A DNA stretch of 11,954 bases from JBDTVS01 sp040007095 (GTDB taxonomy: Bacteria; Acidobacteriota; Vicinamibacteria; Vicinamibacterales; CAVVIG01): assembly GCA_040007095.1 (NCBI GenBank), contig JBDTVS010000110.1:1-11954 (forward strand). The letters are read 5' to 3'. A program made the translations under genes and the position numbers. Position 1 is the first letter of the stretch, and the number at the start of each line of letters is the position of its first letter. Below are positions 1 to 6,256 of the stretch, piece after piece. Below the pieces are notes generated by a model. The model was not told where the DNA came from and ran no database searches. It saw only the letters and a list, made by a program, of their open reading frames with translations.

Positions 1-2
1 AG

Positions 3-86
3 GTGAACGCTGGGACGATCTCCCCGGTGGAGTTTTTCTCGCCTGAGAACATCGGTGCGATCATGGCCGCGCGCGCGATGATATAA
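3..86 (+). CDS. 3' end of an unidentified gene
   Basis: An open frame enters from the left edge of the window and ends at TAA (84-86), giving 27 residues that include TISPVEFFSPENIG. The short ISPVEF motif faintly recalls the C-terminal end of IS3-type integrase cores, but the piece is too short to assign. It lies just upstream of a tandem repeat and transposase debris, so a mobile-element origin is plausible but unproven. It could also be a chance open frame. Confidence 0.25.
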   Translation: MNAGTISPVEFFSPENIGAIMAARAMI

Positions 87-94
87 CCTCAACG

Positions 95-151
95 GGCTCT
101 CCCTCATTCTCGAGGTTCTGACTCAGTCCCGGGGCTCTGACTCAGTCTCGT
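95..151. repeat. three tandem 19-bp repeats
   Basis: Three head-to-tail 19-bp units start at 95, 114 and 133. They are GGCTCTCCCTCATTCTCGA, GGTTCTGACTCAGTCCCGG and GGCTCTGACTCAGTCTCGT. Units 2 and 3 match at 16 of 19 positions and units 1 and 3 at 15 of 19. A further GGCTCTG occurs out of register at 164. Arrays of about 19-22 bp sites are typical of the ends of Tn402/Tn7-like elements, where a TniA/TnsB-type transposase binds, and a fragment of such a transposase lies at 234-437. The link between the two is inferred. Confidence 0.6.
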
Positions 152-176
152 TGCAATAGGATCGGCTCTGTGCTTT

Positions 177-209
177 TGTCAACGAAATCTGGCCCCCCCT
201 GCAGTTGAC
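177..209. repeat. possible transposon end with short inverted repeat
   Basis: The stretch opens with TGTCAACGAAATCTGGCC and contains GTCAAC (178-183) and its exact reverse complement GTTGAC (204-209), separated by a C-rich spacer. A TGTC start is common at ends of elements moved by Mu/TniA/TnsB- or IS21-type transposases, and a piece of such a transposase begins 25 bp to the right. No partner end was found in the window, so this is only a candidate. Confidence 0.3.
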
Positions 210-233
210 GGACGTTCTTGCGTGGGCGCTCCG

Positions 234-437
234 GTCCCCGATGATGAGCGTGAGCCAGGGTCGACCGATTGGCAACCGATCCCGTTCGTCGACGATGACG
301 ATGTCCAAATAGGCGTGATCGATCTGCACCAGGTCGAGCGGCCGCAGATCATCACACGCGCCCGGCCCGACGGGCGCAAAGGTATCGCGGGCGAATCGGC
401 CGACTGTCTTTATCCGACTGCGAAAGAAAGACCAGGT
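234..437 (-). pseudogene. fragment of a Mu/TniA/TnsB-type DDE transposase
   Basis: On the minus strand the frame reads RPLDLVQIDHAYLDIVIVD and, shortly after, RLPIGRPWLTLIIGD. This is the start of the integrase-like catalytic core of Mu/TniA/TnsB-family transposases, including the aspartate in QIDH that corresponds to the first acid of the DDE triad. About 68 codons are recognisable. Downstream of IIGD the frame continues to a stop at 123-125 without further similarity, so the rest of the core, with the second D and the E, is missing. No N-terminal DNA-binding domain or start codon was found upstream of about 437. It is a non-functional remnant, and the neighbouring 19-bp repeats may belong to the same lost element. 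Confidence 0.7.
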
Positions 438-594
438 GTTTCAAGAGAACTCGAAACTGATGGGAGCAACCGTTGACGGTGCGGCAAGTAGCCGTTCTGA
501 GACTCCTACGGATGAGGTGGTCGCAGCCCGGACGCGCGACGATCGACGCAAGATCGCTCTCTTCAACGAGTTAGGCTTTGTCGACCGACCTACA

Positions 595-618
595 CTGCAC
601 CAAAGATGCGTCAGAACC
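595..618. repeat. solitary ISL3-type terminal repeat
   Basis: This 24-bp sequence begins CTGCACCAAAGATGCG and ends CAGAACC. It matches the right terminal repeat of the complete ISL3 element (4848-4871) at 22 of 24 positions, in the same orientation, so the outer end is at 618. No transposase of that family and no matching second end was found to its left. It looks like one end of a deleted relative of the resident element. The debris at 95-437 lies on what would be the internal side. Confidence 0.65.
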
Positions 619-732
619 GCATTGACTGCCACGCGACACATCCAGGCTAGGATGCGCGCGGGCATCGCGAGCGGCATCGATCGGGTGGAGGGCCACGAGA
701 CAATGGCGACGGCTGAGATACGCGAGGGACTG

Positions 733-1224
733 ATGACGAATTCAAGGAACATAGTCGTCTGCTCGGCGGCGAAAAGACGGTCACGACCACTCGAGAGCGC
801 GCTCCTCCTCACGGCGGCTCTGCTCATGATGACTGCAGCAGCCGCAAGGGCGGGCACGACCGGTGTGCCAGCCGTCACCGGGAGTTGTGCGCCCAAGGAC
901 GTGAGAAGCGATCGACTCATCGCGAACTTCAAGGCCTTTGTCGGGAAGACGGATCTCGGGGGGACGGTGGAAAAGACGACGATGGGACTGAAGACGGTCA
1001 CTCCGTCGCAGGTCATGCTGGTGACGGACAACGCGATCTGCACGAAGGCAGCAGCGGCCTTCGACGCCAAACAACTCGAAAGGCGCTCGAGTTACACGCT
1101 ATATGTCGTGACCCTGGGATCGTCCTTCGGCGTGGAGGACACAAGGATGTTGCAGGCCGGTTTCGAAACGGCGGATGTATTCGACAGTAACTGGAAGTAC
1201 ATCGGCGTCAGACAGATCCATTGA
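733..1224 (+). CDS. small exported protein of unknown function
   Basis: The product is 163 residues with an N-terminal signal peptide: a basic stretch (KRRSRP, residues 14-19), a hydrophobic core (about 23-38) and an ARA|G cleavage-type site near residue 40. The mature part is about 123 residues with two cysteines (C52 and C103) that could form a disulfide in the periplasm. Its end (TADVFDSNWKYIGVR) resembles small secreted hypotheticals whose chain ends in a VFDS.W-type strand, but I know no function for them. The ATG at 733 was chosen because GAGG lies 5 bases upstream and the signal peptide follows directly. The frame stays open to 436, but that extension has no export signal and crosses transposon debris. 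No operon partner is seen. Confidence 0.65.
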   Translation: MTNSRNIVVCSAAKRRSRPLESALLLTAALLMMTAAAARAGTTGVPAVTGSCAPKDVRSDRLIANFKAFVGKTDLGGTVEKTTMGLKTVTPSQVMLVTDNAICTKAAAAFDAKQLERRSSYTLYVVTLGSSFGVEDTRMLQAGFETADVFDSNWKYIGVRQIH

Positions 1225-1250
1225 GCGTGATCCGGCAGCGGAACGGCTCC

Positions 1251-1269
1251 GGAATCAGTCGCTGATTCC
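1251..1269. terminator. terminator-like hairpin between convergent genes
   Basis: GGAATCAG (1251-1258) and CTGATTCC (1262-1269) form a perfect 8-bp stem around a TCG loop, 27 bases after the stop of the exported-protein gene. The minus-strand deacetylase frame ends inside it (stop at 1257-1255). Neither strand has a T-run after the stem, so an intrinsic terminator is not fully supported. The position between convergent genes favours a transcription-end role. Confidence 0.4.
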
Positions 1270-1820
1270 TGTTGACGTCGTACTGATGTGCACGGAACTG
1301 CACGAGCCTAAGTGTCTGAAACGTTTTGAGGGACGATCGACAGCCAACGGGTTACGGCCCGGCTTAACGCCGGTCTTACCATAATCGGCCGCCGCCAATA
1401 CGGCCGCCATCGCGAACTGCGACACGGCGATGTGATCGGGATGCCCGTAGGCCCCGTCAGGACCGAACGTGAGCACGACGGACGGGCGTATCCGTCTGAC
1501 ATAGCCGGCGAGCTCAGACACGATCCGCTGCGGGTCGACTTGATCGAGGCGCCCATCCGGATAGTCCAGGACCTCGACGCCGCACACGCCGAGTACGGAT
1601 GCGGCGTCGCGCAATTCCGCTTTGCGCAGGCCGCGAGGGCCTGAGCCCCAGGATGCCCTGCGCTGCCGGGCGCAATCCCCCTCCAGCGCCCGCGATCGCC
1701 ACGCGTGGCCGTCACCAGAGTGACGTCGACACCGTCGGACGCGTAGCGCGCGATCGTGCCGCCAAAGCCCAGAGTCTCATCGTCTGGATGGGCGGCGACG
1801 ACCAGCGATCGGTGACTCAT
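1255..1820 (-). pseudogene. PIG-L-type deacetylase, frameshifted and apparently 3'-truncated
   Basis: PIG-L/LmbE proteins are zinc-dependent N-deacetylases acting on GlcNAc-type or other amide substrates. The N-terminus carries the zinc motif AHPDDE (residues 10-15) followed by TLGFGGTIARYASDG. After HPGAQALA (about 1640-1632) the homology moves to another frame, reading LRKAELRDAASVLGV, then FGPDGAYGHPDHIAV with the second zinc histidine motif. One base appears to be missing near 1630-1636. Similarity fades after AVLAAAD (about 1390), and the tail to the stop at 1257-1255 looks foreign, so the 3' part is probably replaced. The start ATG (1820-1818) has GGAGG 8 bases upstream and overlaps the stop of the preceding gene as ATGA. 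A sequencing error could explain the frameshift but not the odd tail. Confidence 0.8.
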
Positions 1821-2617
1821 GTCGACGCTCCTCCGCGCGGCCACCCGTCGGCCTGATGTTGCTCGCCACAGCCCGCGGTCACCTCCGGCCCACAGGGACG
1901 GCCGAGTGCGGCCACCTTGCGCTCACGCCGAGCGGGCTGGTCGAACCACTCGCGGCCGACCACGAAGAGTCCCCGCTGCGGGACCCGTAGGTCAGCCAGC
2001 GACGCGTGCACAGGGAGGGGGGCGATCGGTCCGAGGTCTTGTCCGAGCCAGGTCGCCGCGCTCGATGCGACGAGCCACAGGCGACGCGGAATGATCCGAA
2101 AGCGATGTCTGTTCGGCGTGCGTCCGAGGAACGTCACACGGCCTGTGCCGAGCGCGGCGTCGACGAACCATCCCATGCCTCGCAGGAGCGTGGGGGAGGG
2201 GTGCGCTTGGTCGGATACGAAGTGCGCGATCGAGTTATAGACTCGCGCCATCAGCGGTGAGGACAGCCGCACGCGCCAGTCGAGGGTATTGCCGACCGAG
2301 ACACGTAACTCGTCAGGCTCCGGCCATTCGACCTCGATCCCCACGAGGACGTTGCAGTCCACGGAGGCGCCGAAGTATCGCGCACACGCCAGCTCCGGCG
2401 GCACCGTGGCGTAGAACGTCCACCCACCGTCGGGGACTCGATGCCACACCGAGAGGTAACCTGGACCAATCGACGACGCGGCGACGCGGCGGAACGCCAG
2501 CACGTGTCCGCTGGCAAATGTCACGCCGAGCAGGGCGTAACCCGAGAACCAGTCTCCCGGTCCCGCAGGCAGCGCAGCCGTTCGCTCGGCGAGGCGCGCG
2601 GCGTCGCGTGGTGTCAC
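1817..2617 (-). CDS. conserved hypothetical protein, 266 residues
   Basis: A GTG start (2617-2615) with GGAGG 5 bases upstream opens a 266-residue soluble protein without a signal peptide or membrane helices. Family-like stretches are SVWHRVPDGGWTFYATVPPE (about 56-75), CARYFG, LRGMGWF and VPQRGLFVVGREWFD near the C-terminus. I recall similar proteins in actinobacteria and other soil bacteria, always annotated as hypothetical, and I cannot assign a reaction. Its TGA overlaps the deacetylase ATG by one base beyond the stop (ATGA), so the two genes were very likely cotranscribed and translationally coupled. The last 25 residues, after ERKVAALG, look low in conservation. Confidence 0.7.
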   Translation of the reverse strand: MTPRDAARLAERTAALPAGPGDWFSGYALLGVTFASGHVLAFRRVAASSIGPGYLSVWHRVPDGGWTFYATVPPELACARYFGASVDCNVLVGIEVEWPEPDELRVSVGNTLDWRVRLSSPLMARVYNSIAHFVSDQAHPSPTLLRGMGWFVDAALGTGRVTFLGRTPNRHRFRIIPRRLWLVASSAATWLGQDLGPIAPLPVHASLADLRVPQRGLFVVGREWFDQPARRERKVAALGRPCGPEVTAGCGEQHQADGWPRGGAST

Positions 2618-2790
2618 GCCAGCCTCCAGTCGCGAGTCAGGTCCGTGTTATGCGTCACCGTTATCTCCTCGACGCGAAGCGCCCGTCTGCCACCTCGATT
2701 GTCGAGTGACGCACAACGCTGTGCCATGCCTTGCTGGCCAGAGTTCTTGCTCGGCTGACCGATGACGCGCGAATGGTTTGCTGATCGGCC

Positions 2791-2814
2791 GGTTCTGCCG
2801 CATCTTCGGTGCAG
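2791..2814. repeat. left terminal inverted repeat of the ISL3 element
   Basis: The repeat reads GGTTCTGCCGCATCTTC and ends GGTGCAG. All 24 bases are the reverse complement of 4848-4871. The outer end is at 2791. This is the end downstream of the transposase gene. Confidence 0.9.
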
Positions 2815-2877
2815 TTCCCTCGCGAGTGACCTCGTCTGTCACGATTCGCTGGTATCGTCGCCGACAAGGGTAAACAG

Positions 2878-3102
2878 GTGTCGATCGATCTCACCGTCCA
2901 AGAGCCGCCCGTCTTGCGGAAGCCGATTCGAGGACAGGGCGGCTTTCAACGTCTGCTGCGAAAGCTGCGGGAGCAGTCGGACGGCCGGCAGCTCGAGGTC
3001 TCCGCCGCAGACCTGGAACGACTGCGGCGGTATTCCACCGCGTACGGGGACGGCGGCTTCCAACGTCGGACCGCGCACGTGGGTCGTCACGTCACTGGCT
3101 GA
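2878..3102 (+). CDS. small passenger gene inside the ISL3 element
   Basis: A 74-residue protein is encoded between the left terminal repeat and the 3' end of the transposase, convergent with it. The GTG start at 2878 has AAGGG about 8 bases upstream. The product has a clear protein-like pattern: GQGGFQRLLRKLREQ (about 19-33), LEVSAADLERLRRYSTAYG and GGFQRR. From memory this resembles a family of small hypotheticals carrying GQGGFQ.LLR.L and RY...YG.GGWQ.RL motifs, whose function I do not know. The C-terminus is short after GGFQRR compared with those, so it may be slightly truncated. It is soluble with no signal peptide. The conserved-looking repeated GGFQ motifs argue against a chance open frame. 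Confidence 0.6.
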   Translation: MSIDLTVQEPPVLRKPIRGQGGFQRLLRKLREQSDGRQLEVSAADLERLRRYSTAYGDGGFQRRTAHVGRHVTG

Positions 3103-3149
3103 GACCTCGTGCCTTCGTCCGACGGGACGGCGCCTATGCCCATCAGCGG

Positions 3150-4821
3150 CTACTGGCCGACGGCGTGGGGCAACGGCAACACGCGCGCGCGAAGGAGCTC
3201 GACGCCGGCCCGGCCGTACATCTGCCGCCGTAACATCTTGAGGCGGTTGATGTGGCCTTCGACCGGCCCGTTGCTCCAGCGCTCCCGCACGGCGCCTTCG
3301 ACCGCGCGGAGATCCTGGCGCAGTTTGCGCACGAAGCGTTGGAGCGCGCCGATCTGGGTCGCGTGCGCCCGCACCATCCACCGACGCAGGGTGCCGACCT
3401 TGCCGACCCGCAGAATCGTGCGAAAGCTCAACATCAACCGGCGCATGGTCGTGAAGCCCGGGCAGTGGGCTTTCAGCGCATCCACGGTCTGCGCCTGGCG
3501 TTCGGTCAAGCGGGCGCGCGGTTGCCCGAGCAACGCGGCGGCGATCTGTGGCGACACGTGGCGCGTGAAGATGCTCGCCACCGGTGTGCCACCACTCTGC
3601 GGATGACCGGCGGTGGGGCCGTGCAGCCGCCACGGAGCCAGCAACCGGGCCAGGCCGCCGTAGCATCCCACATAACCGAGCGTCTGGATTTCGGCCATCA
3701 GCACGCGAACGCTCTCGCAGCCCTCGGCCCAGCGCCGCATCAGATATTCCCGATAGAACTCGGGCATGCCGACGCGCGGCTCCATGCGATGGCGTTCGGG
3801 AAGGTCGTCCAGTCGGAGCCATTTCGTGACGTAGCATCGGCCGATGCCCGTCTCGCGCATGATGCCCTGGGCGCTGTGCCCGGCCGCCTGCAGCCGTTTG
3901 ACGAGGCGGAAGCGCGCGAGTTGCGTCGCCCGCCGCTCCTGGGCAACGCGGTCCTGCTGCTCCACGAATGCGGATCGGACATGACGCGCGGGACGGCACG
4001 TCACGGGCGGGATTACGGCTCGAGGCGGGACGCGGTGCGGAACGACGAGGAACTGGCGCACCCGGCCCAACTCTTGTTCCACGGCGGTCCGCAGATTGCT
4101 CACGCAGATGGAAACGATCCGCCACCTCCCGTGCTTGTGGCGCGCCACGGCGCACACCGTCCGCGTACGGCCCGTGCCGATCGCGGCTGATGATCCGAAT
4201 CGTGGGATGGGCGGCGAGCCATTCGGACACGGCATCGGCGGTGCGGACTGCCAGGACATCCACGACCCGACGTTTCTCCAGATCCACGAGAATCGTGCCG
4301 AAATGCTGCTGCCCCTTCTGCCACGCCCAGTCGTCAATGCCCACCACGCGCACGGGTTCGGCGGCGGCGGCCGAGGGTGCCCCGCGTTTGACCACACGCA
4401 CGATGGTGTCGGCGCCGATCGCCGTCCCGAGCCGGATCAACAAGCGCTCGCCGGCGCGCCCGCCTAACGCATGACCGACCAGATGCACGACGACGCCAAA
4501 CCGCTGCGTCGACTGGGCGTGCGGCGCGGCGACGCCGGGCAGTCGGTCCGCGAAGATGGCCGTTTCACACCGCGCCTGCCGGCACCGCCACCGACTGACC
4601 CGCACCCGAAGGGTGACCGACCGCCCGTGCGCGGCCACATCTCTGAGTGTGCGCCAGTACCGGCTGTGACGGGCGTGCGACCGCCGGTGACAGCCCGGAC
4701 ACCGCGCCGACGAGGGCCCCGCCGCCTCGATGATCAATCCGTTGTCTGTGGTAACGACGCTGCCCAGCGTCAAGGCCGCGCCGGCAGGCAGGACATCGCG
4801 CCACGTCCATGACCGCTTCAT
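3150..4821 (-). pseudogene. ISL3-family transposase with a one-base frameshift
   Basis: The first 239 codons from the ATG at 4821 encode the N-terminal zinc finger (C41, C44, C80, C85) and the start of the DDE core: GIDDWAWQKG (D163/D164) and SRDRHGPYA (D214), ending ADRFHL. Homology then continues in another frame as VSNLRTAVEQELG to the stop at 3152-3150. Removing the base at 4104 restores ADRFHL-VSNLRTAVE, giving a product of about 556 residues. That length fits the long ISL3 subgroup with a helix-turn-helix insertion (GIMRETGIGRCYVTKWLRLD). The C-terminal part has WSNGPVEGHINRLKMLRRQM, with the catalytic glutamate. The start has no strong ribosome-binding site. The extra base could be a real mutation or an assembly error. 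Read without the shift, the frame runs on to 2839 but makes no sense past residue 239. Confidence 0.88.
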
Positions 4822-4847
4822 GGATCCAGTGTACGCTCCCCCTTGAC

Positions 4848-4871
4848 CTGCACCGAAGATGCGGCAGAACC
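4848..4871. repeat. right terminal inverted repeat of the ISL3 element
   Basis: This is the 24-bp reverse complement of 2791-2814, beginning CTGCACCGAAGATGCG and ending CAGAACC, with the outer end at 4871. It lies 26 bases upstream of the transposase start, so it probably also overlaps the transposase promoter region. Confidence 0.9.
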
Positions 4872-5008
4872 GCTTTTTCGCCCGCTTCCTTGAGCCGCTG
4901 CAGCGCCATGCGATCCTTGCTCAGATCGATGCCGTCGCTCTTCTTGAACTCCGCCGCGATCCAGCCGATGACACGCTGGTCCAGATCGTCGCCGCCAAGA
5001 TGCGTGTC
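4872..5008 (-). pseudogene. dnaK: internal fragment of dnaK (Hsp70)
   Basis: The minus strand encodes 46 residues with the Hsp70 signature DTHLGGDDLDQRVIGWIAAE, followed by FKKSDGIDLSKD and ALQRLKEAGEKA. They align without gaps to the nucleotide-binding domain of DnaK, just before the usual AKIELS. The fragment stops exactly at the right end of the ISL3 element, and the last codon shares one base with it. Upstream the similarity is lost within about ten codons and an in-frame stop is found near 5045. The continuation of dnaK is not on the other side of the IS. This is a remnant, not the chaperone gene of the cell. Confidence 0.85.
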
Positions 5009-5019
5009 CTTCCAACTCA

Positions 5020-5304
5020 CTATCGCCGCGCGGGACCTTCAACTCTTCGGCGATGGCCTCTATCGGCGGTCCTCGGGAGCCGCTTGGCGGCCTCAGGTGA
5101 GCCCACTTCGCACGTGAACCGTCCGTACGCGCCGTCCGGCTTCTCGCTCAGAAACCTCGCATCGACGAGCGACTTCAGCATCAGTTGACACACCCTTTGC
5201 TCGATGGCACACAACTGCTGCACCTGTTCGACGGTCAGAAGCAAACGTGGGGTCGCCACGAACTCAGCGCGGAGCCGGGCGAGCAGGTCGTTGATCGTTC
5301 TCAT
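5020..5304 (-). CDS. small winged-helix-like protein
   Basis: The 94-residue product opens with a helix (INDLLARLRAEFVATPRL), then LTVEQVQQLCAIEQRVCQLM, LKSLVDARFLSEKPDGAYGRF. This is the pattern of short winged-helix proteins seen as orphan genes in Acidobacteriota: LT..QA..L, then C..L...L...GFL, then DG.Y.R. They may be DNA-binding, but no target is known. The ATG at 5304 was chosen because GAGG lies 6 bases upstream. Upstream ATGs at 5316 and 5325 are possible. The family usually ends soon after Y.R, while this one has 30 extra arginine-rich residues, so the 3' end may have been replaced by the rearrangement that brought in the dnaK fragment. It follows the next gene by 79 bases in the same direction. 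Confidence 0.65.
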   Translation of the reverse strand: MRTINDLLARLRAEFVATPRLLLTVEQVQQLCAIEQRVCQLMLKSLVDARFLSEKPDGAYGRFTCEVGSPEAAKRLPRTADRGHRRRVEGPARR

Positions 5305-5383
5305 GATGTGCCTCATCTGGGGCATCACCGGACGACGATCCCGCCACCCGCGGCGCGGATCGTCGCGCCGGCCGTCGTGGTCC

Positions 5384-5650
5384 TCAGGTGAGAGGGATCG
5401 CCAATACCGCCAGGATCTTGCTCCACGTAGTCGGGTGAACAGATTTTCTGGGGAGCACGCGCCCCATTGGCGTCGCCGTCCCGCCCGCCCGCTGCACACC
5501 CTGCTCGAGTTGCTCCAGGTCGAGATACTCGTCGCCGTCGACAAGACGAGGCGCGTTCTCGTCCATGCTCACCTTCGCCACTTCATCATCCGCAAGCAGA
5601 TTCAGAATGCGGTCGCGGGTGACCAACTCGGTTCGCTGATCTGTTGTCAT
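5384..5650 (-). CDS. small conserved hypothetical protein, 88 residues
   Basis: The ATG at 5650 is preceded by TGAGG about 9 bases upstream. The acidic N-terminal half (LLADDEVAKVSMDENA, then LVDGDEYLDLEQLEQGVQR) is followed by PMGRVLPRKSVHPTTWSKIL. I recall closely similar short proteins with a DGDEY.DLE.L..GV.R and LPRKAV..TW..I pattern in acidobacterial genomes, annotated as hypothetical. They lack membrane segments and catalytic motifs and may be small regulatory or partner proteins. It lies directly upstream of the winged-helix gene and could be cotranscribed with it. Confidence 0.7.
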   Translation of the reverse strand: MTTDQRTELVTRDRILNLLADDEVAKVSMDENAPRLVDGDEYLDLEQLEQGVQRAGGTATPMGRVLPRKSVHPTTWSKILAVLAIPLT

Positions 5651-5815
5651 CGTGGTTTCGCCTCACACGCAATTGCGCCCGACGTCTTAGCGGTTACGGC
5701 TGTCAGCATGTCACGCTCTGGAGCGGATGGCCTGTGCACAACAGGACAGGGGCGGTCTCGATCCGGCGTCTGGTCAGAATCAGAGCGCCCACGATGCGTT
5801 CAGACGGATGCGGCG

Positions 5816-6075
5816 CGAGTCATGGCAGGACTTGAGTCGATCCTCGGATTTCGCCTCCGGGGCGCAGCACTCGTCATCGATCCCTGCGTGCCAACGTCGT
5901 GGCCAGGCTTCGAAATCGTCTTCCAGTACCATTCCGCACACTACGAGACCGCGGTTGAAAACCCGAGCGGTGTCAGCCATGGCGTGACGCAGATCGTGCT
6001 GGATGGCGAACCGCTGCAAACACCCCCGCCCCGCTCGTCTTGTTGAATGAGCGGCGACGCATCACGTGCGGGTGA
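5816..6075 (+). pseudogene. C-terminal remnant of a GH94/cyclic beta-1,2-glucan synthase-like protein
   Basis: The frame reads AGLESILGFRLRGAALVIDP, then SWPGFEIVFQYHSAHYETAV, ENPSGVSHGV and IVLDGEPL. This is the end of the C-terminal phosphorylase-like domain of cyclic beta-glucan synthases (GH94 family), which make or cleave beta-glucan chains. The upstream 2,500 or so codons of such a protein are absent. After DGEPLQ the expected PLVDD-type ending appears only in a shifted frame (APLVLLNERRRITCG, stop at 6073-6075), so the tail is also frameshifted. It is a decayed fragment. Nothing recognisable lies between 5651 and 5815. Confidence 0.75.
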
Positions 6076-6235
6076 GATTGCGATCGGAGGCGCGCTACTC
6101 ATTTGGCTCGTTGTGGAAATCGGAATTGTGGGCGACAGCAATGATCCGCCGCTGCAGGCGTGGTATCTGGGGCTTGGGGTCGTAATCTCGCTGGTCGGGA
6201 TTGGCTGGATGCGCCACGTCGGCTGCTCCATTGTG
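6047..6235 (+). pseudogene. remnant of a small two-helix membrane protein
   Basis: From the ATG at 6047 the frame encodes two hydrophobic segments, IAIGGALLIWLVVEIGIVG and AWYLGLGVVISLVGIGWM, joined by a short polar loop (DSNDPPLQ). The pattern resembles small inner-membrane hypotheticals with a G.A.I.W..VE..I core. The open frame continues to 7219, but only as the antisense shadow of the ATPase gene, so the native 3' end has been lost at about 6235. There is no ribosome-binding site before the ATG, so the 5' end may be missing as well. Function is unknown. Confidence 0.5.
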
Positions 6236-6256
6236 GGATTTCTGACGCGGGCATCA

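Larger units (their letters stand above)
2791..4871 (-). mobile_element. complete ISL3-family insertion sequence, 2081 bp
   Basis: Perfect 24-bp terminal inverted repeats (2791-2814 and 4848-4871) bound an ISL3-type transposase gene and a small opposite-strand gene. The ends begin GGTTCTG, similar to the GGNTCT start usual for ISL3. Members of this family normally duplicate 8 bp of target. Here the 8 bases outside the left end (GATCGGCC) and the right end (GCTTTTTC) do not match. The right flank is a dnaK fragment, but the left flank is not its continuation. The element therefore either recombined with another copy or caused an adjacent deletion after insertion. Its own transposase carries a frameshift, so it probably cannot move unaided. 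Confidence 0.9.

Noticed and set aside
95..151. CRISPR array.
   Set aside because: The 19-bp units are directly adjacent with no spacers, and there are no cas genes.
436..732. Longer start for the exported protein (262 residues from 436).
   Set aside because: The added 99 residues have no protein-like pattern, cross a terminal repeat at 595-618, and would bury the signal peptide. The ATG at 733 has a ribosome-binding site.
3252..4190. Plus-strand open frame of 312 residues.
   Set aside because: It is antisense to the transposase, with low-complexity composition and no recognisable motif.
2839..4821. A single 660-residue protein across the IS.
   Set aside because: Transposase homology stops at residue 239 and continues in another frame. 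The rest of the long frame is a high-GC shadow.
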